In this document: piece by piece, positions 32,563-42,200 of the stretch
Position numbering within the stretch: position 1 is the stretch's first letter
Layout: the number at the start of each line of letters is the position of its first letter
Virus record (IMG/VR): IMGVR_UViG_3300014720_000030
Coordinates: 1-64,000 of that record
Length of the DNA stretch: 64,000 bases
DNA from: a virus
Direction: 5' to 3' (one strand)
The notes under the pieces: generated by a model
The model's database searches: none
What the model was told of the DNA's origin: nothing
The model's input: only the letters and a program-made list of their open reading frames with translations
Position numbers and translations under genes: made by a program

Positions 32563-32898
32563 TTATTTTTTTGTTTTTCGTCCACGACGTGTTTTATTTA
32601 AAATGTTTTGTTTTGCTTGATCAACCGGTAATTCTGCAGGTTGAATATTTTCTTTCGCATTTTGTAATGTTGCAATGTCTTGTTGAGTTTCTTGAATGTC
32701 TTGTTTAACTGCATTGCGTTGATCGTCAATTACTTCAGTTTTGCCTTGAAGTACATCTATTTGTTGATTGTTAGCATCAATTTTTTTATCAATTTTTGAT
32801 ACTTTCTTTTTGTCTATTTTATCTTTTGCAAATAAAATAGCAACAACTGCTAAAATTGCTCCTACAATAACAGCCCAATATTTTTTAATTGTTTTCAT
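32563..32898 (-). CDS. Membrane-anchored coiled-coil protein (111 aa)
   Basis: An N-terminal transmembrane segment (residues ~8-25, 'YWAVIVGAILAVVAILFA') is followed by a Lys/Gln/Asp-rich coiled coil of ~75 residues and a very basic tail (RRGRKTKK). Topology N-in with a periplasmic coiled coil would match an inner-membrane spanin. However, the partner gene is not a lipoprotein, so lysis function is only a possibility. The start overlaps the upstream zinc-binding gene by 14 nt. The stop is 1 nt from the next start. Confidence 0.75.
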   Translation of the reverse strand: MKTIKKYWAVIVGAILAVVAILFAKDKIDKKKVSKIDKKIDANNQQIDVLQGKTEVIDDQRNAVKQDIQETQQDIATLQNAKENIQPAELPVDQAKQNILNKTRRGRKTKK

Positions 32899-33535
32899 CT
32901 TGTTTTTCTTTTCTGTCTAAATTAGCTAAAAATTTTATTTTAAATTGTTCAAATTGTTGTTGTATGGTATTTTCAAATTCTTCTACAGTCATTTTTGCCG
33001 ACCAATGTTCTACATGACCATCTGAATTTGATACGAATTGTTGTGTTTGTGTATATGTTTGTTTTAGTAATTCAACATCGCGTTCGGCATCTCGTAACCA
33101 AGCTAATGCATTTTCTCGAATTTTATGTTGTTCATATTCTTCGTACGTGCCTGCCTTTTTCATTTCGTGTTCCATTTCGATTACGCAGTCAAAACACATT
33201 CCATGAATTTTTCTCATTTTTTGATCTAAATGATGAGTGCCGATACAAGTACATACATTTTTTCTACAATTTGGAAATGAATGTAATTCGTCTCGCACGG
33301 ACTGAAATATTTCAGAATTTTTTGTTTTTCGAATTCGAAAACCATCTCGTTGTTCTACAATGTACGCGTTTCCGTGAGCATCAGTTTCTTCCCACACGTC
33401 TCCGATTTCGCGATGTTCAGATTGTTTTCCTTTGGATTCTGCATCAGAAAATCCAACTATTTTTTTGGTTTGAAACTTGTGAGTGCCATCCAACATTTGT
33501 TGAACAGCTTTGATGTTTTGTAACTTTTTTGACAT
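32885..33535 (-). CDS. Hypothetical protein with Cys cluster, possible zinc binding (216 aa)
   Basis: The centre (residues ~90-125) has 'CRKNVCTC' followed by 'HHLDQKMRKIHGMCFDC': a C-x4-C-x-C ... C-x2-C arrangement that could hold a metal ion. N-terminal to it is a small beta region ('AYIVEQRDGFRIRKTKN'). C-terminal to it is a long charged helix. No family name comes to mind. A very similar arrangement (a Cys-rich knot followed by 'CFDCV...ME') is found in uncharacterised phage proteins near terminase genes, as far as I recall. Confidence 0.78.
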   Translation of the reverse strand: MSKKLQNIKAVQQMLDGTHKFQTKKIVGFSDAESKGKQSEHREIGDVWEETDAHGNAYIVEQRDGFRIRKTKNSEIFQSVRDELHSFPNCRKNVCTCIGTHHLDQKMRKIHGMCFDCVIEMEHEMKKAGTYEEYEQHKIRENALAWLRDAERDVELLKQTYTQTQQFVSNSDGHVEHWSAKMTVEEFENTIQQQFEQFKIKFLANLDRKEKQDENN

Positions 33536-33550
33536 ATAACTTTATTAATT

Positions 33551-34429
33551 TTAAGATTCTTCATCCTCTGATGGAGTTTCTATTGTTATGTTTTTAATTT
33601 GACGAATTGCTAATTTTTTAGCACGTGCTGCATCTTCTGGACTTAACTTTTTAATCATTGCAGATAATGGAGCAACTGCTGTTTGTGTTAATGTAGACGG
33701 GCCTTTTTCTTGTTTAGTTTTTAAAAATTCTAACCATTTTTTTACAATAATAATTTTTTCTGCTTCTTTTTGTTCAGGCGTTTTTTCAGCATCTGGTGTT
33801 GGTGCCGTTGTTGCATCTGGTGTTGGTGCCGTTGTTGCATCTGGTGTAGGTGCTGTTGTTGTAGCTGTTGTTGCATCTGGTGTTGGTGCTGTTGTTGCAT
33901 CCGGCGTTGGTGCCGTTGTTGCATCTGGTGTAGGTGCTGTTGTTGTAGCTGTTGGGTCTTCTTCCGGTGGTGGTGCCGTTGGGTCTTGTTGCTCTCGCAA
34001 TACTTTAGCAATTTTTTTACGTAAGTATTCTCTAACCAATTGTTCTCGTTGTTTTGGCGATAATCGTTTAATTCGTTCATCTAATTCCGATGTTGTTACA
34101 CCATGGTCGATTTTTTCGCGAGTATCAAAATATTCATCGGTATCTGTTTCTTGACGTTTACGTAAAACATTCATTGCATGTTTTGGATCGTAATCACCAT
34201 CTTCAATTTTTTTATATAGTCGATCTTTTTCGGTATATTTAGGAAACATTTTTCCATCATCTTGAATTGGTTTATCTGTTTTTCTAGCAACTTTTTCTTG
34301 ACGTTTTCCTGTAGAATACGGATTCAATGCTCCAGCCTTATCATCGTGCGTATAATCTTTAATATCTTTGCGACGAGTTGGTTTTGCATTTTCTGGTTTT
34401 TTATATTTGCTTTTGTGTCGTTCAGCCAT
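33551..34429 (-). CDS. Low-complexity protein with (T)TAPTPDA repeats (292 aa)
   Basis: The N-terminal ~145 residues are very basic and charged ('ERHKSKYKKPENAKPTRRKDIKDY'-like, no fold evident, in outline) and include 'LSPKQREQLVREYLRKKIAKVL', a helix. Residues ~155-210 are six PTPDA units in two blocks of three. The C-terminal part is helical and acidic at the end. No signal peptide. An exact late-promoter element lies 19 nt before the ATG. Flexible Thr/Ala/Pro linkers of this kind join domains in virion proteins, but the function is unknown. Confidence 0.75.
   Translation of the reverse strand: MAERHKSKYKKPENAKPTRRKDIKDYTHDDKAGALNPYSTGKRQEKVARKTDKPIQDDGKMFPKYTEKDRLYKKIEDGDYDPKHAMNVLRKRQETDTDEYFDTREKIDHGVTTSELDERIKRLSPKQREQLVREYLRKKIAKVLREQQDPTAPPPEEDPTATTTAPTPDATTAPTPDATTAPTPDATTATTTAPTPDATTAPTPDATTAPTPDAEKTPEQKEAEKIIIVKKWLEFLKTKQEKGPSTLTQTAVAPLSAMIKKLSPEDAARAKKLAIRQIKNITIETPSEDEES
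33788..33956 (-). repeat. Tandem 24-bp repeats, two ~84-bp blocks
   Basis: Six 24-bp units (plus-strand core GCATCTGGTGTTGGTGC with small changes) encode PTPDATTA. Each block of three is followed by a 12-bp spacer encoding TTAT, so the whole 84-bp block appears duplicated. Unit number may vary between relatives. Confidence 0.85.
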
Positions 34430-34448
34430 GATTAAATTCCAATTTTAA

Positions 34449-34457
34449 TATAAATAT
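34449..34457 (-). promoter_or_regulatory. Late-promoter-like element (exact)
   Basis: Coding strand GATATATTTATATTAAAATTGG, 19 nt before the ATG at 34429. Confidence 0.6.
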
Positions 34458-34458
34458 A

Positions 34459-36462
34459 TCAACGTGCATATTTCAATACTCCTAGTATCTGATTAACAGG
34501 TGCGAATGCTCCGGTTAATTTGTATGTATTACCGCCATACGTAAAAACTACTCCTTCAGATGGAACAATTGCATCAAATCCTCCCAATCGTTCAATGCGT
34601 TTAAGTTCTAATTCTAATTTTGCAACTGTCTGCGGATTTGGATTATTTTGAAGTTCTTGAATAAGTTGTGCCAGCTCTTGTTTAATTTCTTGTACCGTTT
34701 TTGACGGATTAGCTGCTAAGAAATTTTCTGCATTTTTTAATGCCACTGCACCTAAACGTAAAAACAATGTTTCAAATGGTTCCATGTTTTGTTTGTAGTA
34801 ACGTTTAAATTCATTTTTATCAAATTCTTGCACCCAATTTAAAAATTCTGCATTATCTATTTGTTTTTTAAGTGTGGTCATGCTTTCTGATTTATCGAAA
34901 AATGCCCAACGATATATCAATGCATTTAATACAGTTTCCGGAATATCATATCCCATTTTATTTGCTTGTGTTTTAATAACATCTGACCACCAAGCTCGAT
35001 GATACTCAGTTAATCGATCAGTATCTTTAAGACCGTAACGATTTTGTAATTGTGCAACTTCATTAAAAAATGCTGCTTGTTGATCTTCAAAATCAGAAAT
35101 TTTACCTATCTTGATTCGCTGCGGAGGAATAAATGAAAATGTTTTTTGAAGATGTGCATTGGCATCTTGAATAATACCTTGCAAAGTGCCGCCGCCTGAT
35201 AGATCTGTTTCTACTTGATTACCTTGTTCATCATATTCTATTAAATTGTGAAATTGTAACACTGCAACTTCATATGAAATAACATTTTTTGTAGCCGGAT
35301 AAATAATTTCCATGTTTGCAAATACTCGACCATTCTTAAAAATTTGATTGAGTTTATCTTGCGGTACGCGACTAAATGCTTCAGCTAAATCTTCTGCCGC
35401 ATTTCCAAATGCATCTGATATTGGGCCACGACCTCCAAATTTATCTTGTATTTCTTGTACCGTCATTGGATTAATAACAGTACCTTTATTTCGTGCAAAT
35501 CCAATTTGTCCGTTTTTCCAAGTTACTTGAATGTTTTGCCCGTCGGTTTTTTCTGTTACTGCTTGTTCAATATCTAACCGGCCTTCTAATGCACGAGATA
35601 TAATTTCTTTGACATCGCTAAACGTTAAACCATGATCATCCCATGGATGTGCCATATGACCTGCAGCACCACCTTCGGTTAAAATTGCTCCGTATACTGT
35701 TTTTGGAAATTTATTAAAATCATATACAAAAGAACGTTCTTGATGTGAATCTAAGTATGATCTTAGTTTGTTTATTTTTTTGTTATGTAGATTACGTTCT
35801 GAAGTATTCATTACTGCTTCAATTACTTCATCTACATCTTCTTGCAATTGTTTAGTCCACCAAGTCGACGTAAATAATGCTTCTTGCAAACCGGTTACAA
35901 CTTGCCACGCATTTTTTACTAGAGCATCTTTGAATTGCGGATATGATGCACGAAATGTTTCATAATCTCGATCCGTAATAGCTTTGCGTACGACGGTTGC
36001 TGATATAGGTGTTCCATCAGCATATGTTTCTGGATCTACATCGATACTTAATTCGGTTGCATCAACGCCCATAGGTATTTTGCGTCCTTTTTTATCACCA
36101 ATGGTTGCATATTTGTCTACATTAGGAATAAATGCTTTTGCTCTAACATAATCATCGCCTTTTGTAGATGCAGCCATGGCATATCGTCCTTTTGCATCTG
36201 ATGATAATGCAAACAAATATTCGTACGCTGCCATTATCGGTGAATTGAATTCGGTAGGTTGAATTCGTATGTCCGGATTATCATTGAGCAGATTAAACAT
36301 TTCAATGCTTTGTTCTCGCGTAATTCCTTCTCTAGGTTGAGGTCCAATCAATAATATTACTTGGCCTACTTGTGGCGATTCGGCATATCGTTGTGCTAAT
36401 GCTAAATGTGCTCCTGTTAATGGTTTAAATCCACCTGGAAATAAAACTGTTATTTTATCCAT
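34459..36462 (-). CDS. Bifunctional nucleotidyltransferase (NMNAT/cytidylyltransferase-like) fused to ligase-like domain
   Basis: Start chosen at 36462 (MDKITVLFPGGFKP), just after an exact promoter element and CGGAAC; the longer ORF would run through the promoter. The N-terminal ~200 residues have the HIGH-superfamily layout: 'PGGFKPLTGAHLAL' with T-G-A-H (16-19) and 'ISATVVR' (153-159) matching ISxTxxR. From ~255 to the end, motifs of nucleotidyl-lysine ligases appear. 'EKTDGQN' supplies motif I K305-x-D-G, 'FANMEII' a candidate motif III Glu385, 'EGVVF' (636-640) motif IV and 'YKLTG' (Lys648) motif V. I infer an enzyme that forms or joins nucleotides (for example RNA repair or NAD-linked chemistry). 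The substrate is unknown, and the pairing is discussed in the findings. Confidence 0.78.
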   Translation of the reverse strand: MDKITVLFPGGFKPLTGAHLALAQRYAESPQVGQVILLIGPQPREGITREQSIEMFNLLNDNPDIRIQPTEFNSPIMAAYEYLFALSSDAKGRYAMAASTKGDDYVRAKAFIPNVDKYATIGDKKGRKIPMGVDATELSIDVDPETYADGTPISATVVRKAITDRDYETFRASYPQFKDALVKNAWQVVTGLQEALFTSTWWTKQLQEDVDEVIEAVMNTSERNLHNKKINKLRSYLDSHQERSFVYDFNKFPKTVYGAILTEGGAAGHMAHPWDDHGLTFSDVKEIISRALEGRLDIEQAVTEKTDGQNIQVTWKNGQIGFARNKGTVINPMTVQEIQDKFGGRGPISDAFGNAAEDLAEAFSRVPQDKLNQIFKNGRVFANMEIIYPATKNVISYEVAVLQFHNLIEYDEQGNQVETDLSGGGTLQGIIQDANAHLQKTFSFIPPQRIKIGKISDFEDQQAAFFNEVAQLQNRYGLKDTDRLTEYHRAWWSDVIKTQANKMGYDIPETVLNALIYRWAFFDKSESMTTLKKQIDNAEFLNWVQEFDKNEFKRYYKQNMEPFETLFLRLGAVALKNAENFLAANPSKTVQEIKQELAQLIQELQNNPNPQTVAKLELELKRIERLGGFDAIVPSEGVVFTYGGNTYKLTGAFAPVNQILGVLKYAR

Positions 36463-36476
36463 TATGTTCCGTTTTA

Positions 36477-36485
36477 TATAAATAT
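36477..36485 (-). promoter_or_regulatory. Late-promoter-like element (exact)
   Basis: Coding strand ATAATATTTATATAAAACGGAAC, 14 nt before the ATG at 36462; overlaps the upstream stop codon. Confidence 0.6.
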
Positions 36486-39193
36486 TATGACACTGGATTC
36501 GTCGGTGCAAGAACGCTACCGCCGACGGTTCTACTAGTTCTAAAAACAAAATTCTTTAATTTTAATGTACCTGTCAAGCTTGTTGCATTTGACACTTCAA
36601 TTTGAGTATGAATTAATACGTAATGTCCTTGTCGGTTTGTTATGCCATTAGCACTACCTTTAATTTCAATAGTATCTGCTCCAGATCTTTGACTTGATGT
36701 GGGTACGGTAACGATAGAAGCTTGTTGTAATAATTGAGCTTGATTATTAAATGTTCCGTATGATCCTAATCCAGTATTAGAACCAGTTATCGCACTCGCA
36801 ATGAATGATGATATTTGAAATGTTTTATTACCACCGACTGCATCAGTACGATCTGCGTAATATGTATATGATAATTGCATATTAGTTTCGCCAGGTAATA
36901 TAAATGTTTGAAATGATGGGCCTGCTACATGAGAGCCTGTAATTCCAGACGCAGTAGTAGGCAATGTAGACATATCATATGTATATTCAGATTGATCAAA
37001 ATAAACAATGCGACCTACATTCAAACCATCGACAAATTCATTATTTGAATCAAATAATACTTGTCCTCCTTGTATTGCAATAAAAGCTGATGCTGTTACG
37101 TTACCTTGTGCGGTTAAATGAAATCCGCTTGCAGATATTTCAATATTACCGTTAGCCCCACTAATAAACGTTGTTGCAGGATTTCCAAAAAAGAATTTAT
37201 CCGTCCGAACATCAATTTCTGAATCTGTAGTTGAATATCTAAAGTAGCTTGATGTATTTGCATAAAGTTCTAATCCAACGCCACTATATGCTCCACCCCC
37301 CTTGGTTCCAGCACTGCCTGGTAATGCTGAACCAGACCAAAGCAAGAAACCAGGAAATCCTGCTGCAAATCCTTCATATCCTAGCGATCTAACGAAACCC
37401 GAATTTGGATATCCACTGATTGCTACGCCACTATTTAATGAATCGGCTACATACAAAGATCCAGTAAGCATTGAATAATCGCCATCAATGTATCGGTTAC
37501 CGCCTTCCCAATCTTTATTGTAAACATATGATATTTGTTTGCTTCGCTCTCCCGTTACATTGTAAAATTCTGCTTTAAATGAAATTTGGTTGTCAATTTT
37601 ATGCGTAGTTTGTATAGGCGTTTTTATGCGAGCGTAATTAGGAGTATATCCTGCATCATTGTCTGTAGTTACTCGAATGTCTGCAACTTGCCAGACGCCT
37701 GACTCTGCTACTAAGAGCAACGTGCCTGTTCCGCGATACTCTGATTCAAAGTTTAAAACAACATCATCAAATCGCTGATTATCGCCCGTAGCACGTAACT
37801 CGCCAATGCGTTTACCAAATTTTACAGAAAATTCTTGATTGAAATAATCAGTGGGGTCTGCATAAAATGAACTACCAGATACGTATACTGATAATACTGG
37901 ATCCTCTGTTATGCGTGTTGCTAATGCATCAATCGTAACTTTATATGCAGAGTTTTCAATGAATACGCCATTAGTTGTTGTTTTTGCAACAAGTACAGAA
38001 TTTTTTGCAGACAAATCAATTGAACTAGAAATTTTCATTGCATTGTTCAATGAAGCCGTTGTATACACTAATGCAGGAGCTGTGGTTTGAACACCTTGCA
38101 AATAAGCTGATGCTGACCAATATGTATCGATCGTGTTTTGCGATGTAAATGACCCGACTGCTAAATCAGGAAACAATGATGCAGTGTTTGCAACAAAAAT
38201 TTCTGTTTCTTCTAATTCTACATCATTAACCAAATCCCATGTACCAACGGTACCGTTATTGTTTGTAAATACTTTGATTCTAGAAACATCACCGGTTGCT
38301 GGGTCTAATCCTTTAATTTGTATGTAAGCAAATGATTGAGAATTTTCAGTTGCAACATAGGTAGGTGTTGCTTCATATGTTAATGAAAATGTAGAATTTG
38401 CAAATGCTGAATATGTATGTGCAGATATACTTTGACTGCTATAAACTGTATATTCTGTATCTAACAATGCCGTTGTTGGAGATAGTATCTTTTTAATTGT
38501 TGATACATATGGCGTAGTTGCAACAGCATACGCCGGGGTAGGACTAGGCGTCGTTGGAGTAGAAACTGTTATAGTTCCGGTTTGCATATCCGCAGTAAAT
38601 TGTCCTCCGGTGATTTCAATCGCTGGTTGATTGTTATATGAATAATATCGTACTTGACCCGTTGTGTACACAGGAAACTGCGTACTACCTGAATATATTC
38701 TATTTAGTTGTACTCCTATTATTTCTTCAACTGTTATCTCAGGAACAGTTTCAAAAATTATTTCTGATACGTTTGATACATTTGGATTAACTGGCACAGT
38801 TCTTGACCATCGTACGTTAGGTTTTCCTTGCCATTCTGTAGGTACAGCCCGTTGATTAACAATACTAGCTTCTGCTAAAAGTGTTACGGTGCAATCTCCC
38901 GGAGATGTTTCTTCATAAATGTAAATTGCAATAACGCGCGATTTATCTTCATCAATATAATCCACAACTTCATGATAAATTGGATCGCCGTTATAATCTA
39001 ATATTTCAATGCCTAACGAACCACCTACTTTGAGATTAAATGGATTACCGCGAAGTTTAAATAGATTTTTACCTGCAGTTAGGCGCGTTGGAAATTCAGA
39101 TATTTGAAAATAGTCAGGAGATGTAAGTGAAGCATCTTCAAAATAAACTGGCGTAAATTGTAGTCCTTTATATACAGCTTCTTTGCGTTTCAT
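36485..39193 (-). CDS. Large structural protein, probably tail fibre or baseplate-associated (902 aa)
   Basis: Start placed at 39193 (MKRKEAVYKGLQFTPVYF), 18 nt after an exact promoter element; the longer ORF would overlap the upstream gene and the promoter. The protein is beta-rich and Ser/Thr/Gly/Asn-rich, with a globular N-terminal domain (about 20-110: 'LFKLRGNPFNLKVGGSLGIEILD'-type strands in outline). The middle is repetitive, and the late segment 'GNIEISASGFHLTAQGNVTASAFIAIQGG' (in sense, ~710-740) is the parallel-beta phage fibre pattern. It ends in a beta-sandwich-like 'LKLKNFVFRTSRTVGG'. It is separated from the main fibre cluster. The attachment site on the virion is unknown. Confidence 0.8.
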   Translation of the reverse strand: MKRKEAVYKGLQFTPVYFEDASLTSPDYFQISEFPTRLTAGKNLFKLRGNPFNLKVGGSLGIEILDYNGDPIYHEVVDYIDEDKSRVIAIYIYEETSPGDCTVTLLAEASIVNQRAVPTEWQGKPNVRWSRTVPVNPNVSNVSEIIFETVPEITVEEIIGVQLNRIYSGSTQFPVYTTGQVRYYSYNNQPAIEITGGQFTADMQTGTITVSTPTTPSPTPAYAVATTPYVSTIKKILSPTTALLDTEYTVYSSQSISAHTYSAFANSTFSLTYEATPTYVATENSQSFAYIQIKGLDPATGDVSRIKVFTNNNGTVGTWDLVNDVELEETEIFVANTASLFPDLAVGSFTSQNTIDTYWSASAYLQGVQTTAPALVYTTASLNNAMKISSSIDLSAKNSVLVAKTTTNGVFIENSAYKVTIDALATRITEDPVLSVYVSGSSFYADPTDYFNQEFSVKFGKRIGELRATGDNQRFDDVVLNFESEYRGTGTLLLVAESGVWQVADIRVTTDNDAGYTPNYARIKTPIQTTHKIDNQISFKAEFYNVTGERSKQISYVYNKDWEGGNRYIDGDYSMLTGSLYVADSLNSGVAISGYPNSGFVRSLGYEGFAAGFPGFLLWSGSALPGSAGTKGGGAYSGVGLELYANTSSYFRYSTTDSEIDVRTDKFFFGNPATTFISGANGNIEISASGFHLTAQGNVTASAFIAIQGGQVLFDSNNEFVDGLNVGRIVYFDQSEYTYDMSTLPTTASGITGSHVAGPSFQTFILPGETNMQLSYTYYADRTDAVGGNKTFQISSFIASAITGSNTGLGSYGTFNNQAQLLQQASIVTVPTSSQRSGADTIEIKGSANGITNRQGHYVLIHTQIEVSNATSLTGTLKLKNFVFRTSRTVGGSVLAPTNPVS

Positions 39194-39211
39194 TGTGCAA
39201 AATATCTTTAA

Positions 39212-39220
39212 TATAAATAT
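39212..39220 (-). promoter_or_regulatory. Late-promoter-like element (exact)
   Basis: Coding strand GTAATATTTATATTAAAG, 18 nt before the ATG at 39193, overlapping the end of the Mre11-Rad50 gene. Confidence 0.6.
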
Positions 39221-42200
39221 TACATACAATTAATATTGCTAAATCCGTTTTGTTTGTTAACTTCAATTAAATTATCAACCATGTCTCGCATAGAATCAAC
39301 GTGTGATATGATGATTGAAAAATCAAATTTAGTACGAAAATATTCAAATAAATTTACTACTGACGAAATATGTTCTGCATCTAATGAACCCCACCCTTCA
39401 TCAATTGCAATGAAATTGGGACGTGGTAATGCTGAAACATTGATAAGTGCAATGCGAATTGCTAATGACGAAATAAAACGTTCCATACCGGATGTTAATT
39501 CCAATGGCCAAAAATTATCTTCATCGTAAATAATATATCCGTTGATGTTTTTGCCATCAGTGTTTAATACCATGTTAAATTCAACAATTTGATTGAGTAC
39601 GTTATTGATTTCAGCTTCAATTTTCGGAATAGCTTTTGCAACTAATTCATATGGAATGCCGTTACGTTTAACTGATTCTAAATAATATTCATATGCTTTG
39701 TATTCCGTTTCAAGTTGTCGATAACGTTCCAATTGTTCCATTGCAGTGCCTTTATTTGTACGTGCAACTTCAATAGCACCAAACAATGATTTAATTTGAT
39801 CTTGAATTAGTTTGATTTGTTGAGAACAAGTTGCAATTTTAGTTTTACATTCTTCAATTTCAGCGTCAACTAGTTGATTGTGTGTAATTGCGGTTTCATT
39901 TTTACGGAATGATTCTTGACGTTCAATTGCGGTTTCTAATTCTGATTCTCGTGTTTGCAAATCACTTTCTAGGATTTGAAGTTGCAATTCGTTGCGTTCC
40001 AATGTAATTTTTTTAGTTGCAATATCGGATTTTAATTTGTTGTATTGGTCTGCTATTTCAAATACAGGTTGTAATTCATTTAATTCTACGGTTGCAGCTT
40101 CAATATGTTGTTGCAATTCCTCTAATATCGCTCTATCCGAATCAATTGTATTTTGAGCTTCGATTGCATTTTGCACGAAAACGTTAGATGTACAGTATTT
40201 GCAGTTTGGATCATATTCATGAGATTCGAGATGTTTAATTTTTTCTTGTTTTGCATTTACTTGTTCCTGTTGTTGTCTAAATTTTTGAGTTTGTTTGTTT
40301 ATGTTAGATTCTAATTTTTGATATTGTTCAATTTGTGCGTTTATTAAATCTGCATCAATATTAACTAATTCAGATTGTAATGAATCAATGTTTTCTGATA
40401 ATGTTTCTAATTCTTGTTCTGCTGTTTCTATTTCCGTTTGAATTGATTCAATCTTACTAATTAGTACGCGTTCTTGTGATTGCAATTCTTTGATGTTTGG
40501 ACCATCGTATGTTGTTGGCAATTTAGTTTCAATTAACTGTACAATTTGTTCTTGTAATCCATTTCGTTGATCTTGTTGTTGATCTTCAAGTTGTTCTAAC
40601 GAAATAATAGTATCTTGATTTTCTATTATTACTGCATCAGCATGCACGATTATCTCGGCAAAGTCAGTTTTTTTATAATCTTTTAATCGGCCTGCAGTTT
40701 CTTTGATTTCATCTGCTGCAAGTTGATAAAGTTGTTCAAACACCGTAATATCTAAAAACTGCGACAATAAATCTTTGCGTTCTTTTTGCGACTTTTCAAT
40801 AAAATTGTTGTTGTCTGCTTGCAGAGAAAATGCCGTTAAAATAAAATCATCATATGTGCCTAAATAGCGACGAATGTTTTTATTTGTTTCACTGCGTTCT
40901 TCACCATTTAGATTTTCTGAATCAGTGTAAAAATCTACATCAACTTTGACGTGCGTATCTTTCTTTTTGTTTTGAGTGCCACGTCGTTCAATAGTATATG
41001 TTATGCCATTCATTTCAAAACGAAATACACCACGAAACCATGTTTTTTTATTGTTTAATACTTCATTTGCTTTGCTTGTTTTGCTGCATTTATCAAATAT
41101 AGTATATGTAATTGCATCAAGTAAACTTGATTTGCCGGATGCATTTGCAGCAAAAAGTCCGCACACATCAGAAAGTTTGTCAAAGTTTAATGTGTTGCCT
41201 TCTCCATATGAAAACATGTTATCAAATTCAAATGATATAGGATGCCATGTAGTATGTCGTATTGATTCTACTGCTGGCAATTTTGAATTTATTGTGCGAT
41301 TAATGTGTCTGATAGCATCAACTTCTTGCGGAGTAGCTTGTGGATAATTTGCGTCAATATATTCCGTTAACAAGGTGTTTTGATATTCAACATCGCGCAC
41401 ATTTCCAATTGCCAAGCTAGAAGATGCATTGGTTGCTGCAGCTCCTATAGTTCGTTGAATTGTAATGTCTTCTACTTGATATTTTTTTCGAATCGTTGCA
41501 ATCAACCGTTTCATATCTGCCGCGCTTGTTTCATTAAACTTGATGCGAATGCGTGGACGTTTTGGCATACGATGCGGCGAAGATATAATTGCAGAGCCTT
41601 GAGTTTCTATAGTTACATAACCATAGTCATTTTCAATTTGCACAAAGTCTGCAGTACGTCGTTCCATATCCCAAACCAAAATGCCATGATCTAATGCTTC
41701 ACCATGATTTTGTTGAATAAGTGAACCTGGATATGCAACGGTGCGTGCATCATCTAAAAACTGTGCTGGTTTATGAATATCTCCTAGCAACGTAATGTCA
41801 TGTCCTTCAAACAAATCAACGCCTACATGTTCATTTGATATTTGATAACCAATATCAGTACGAGCTGTATTTACTGCACCATGGTGTAACGCAATTTTAT
41901 ATGATGCCGAAAAATCTTTTGCACGAATGTATTCTGCAGGTGTTTTATCAACAGCCATATGATTCCAAGTTACTCCACCTAATTCAAACAATCCATTTTC
42001 TTTAATGAAATGAATATTAGGATTTTTAATCACATCGAGAACTGGACTAACTGCATCTACGCGATGCATATTGTTCAAATTCATATCATGATTGCCTAAA
42101 ATAACAATTGTAGGAATTGTGAATTCATTGAAGAAATCAACAAGCATTTGAACTAATTCCGGTGACATATCCAATTTACTATGCACAATATCTCCGGTCA

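Noticed and set aside
33788-33956. CRISPR array
   Set aside because: The repeats are contiguous, coding and without unique spacers.
33742-34080. 112-aa ORF rich in Gln and His within the repeat gene
   Set aside because: It is an out-of-frame reading of the 24-bp tandem repeats; the repeat keeps several frames open by chance.
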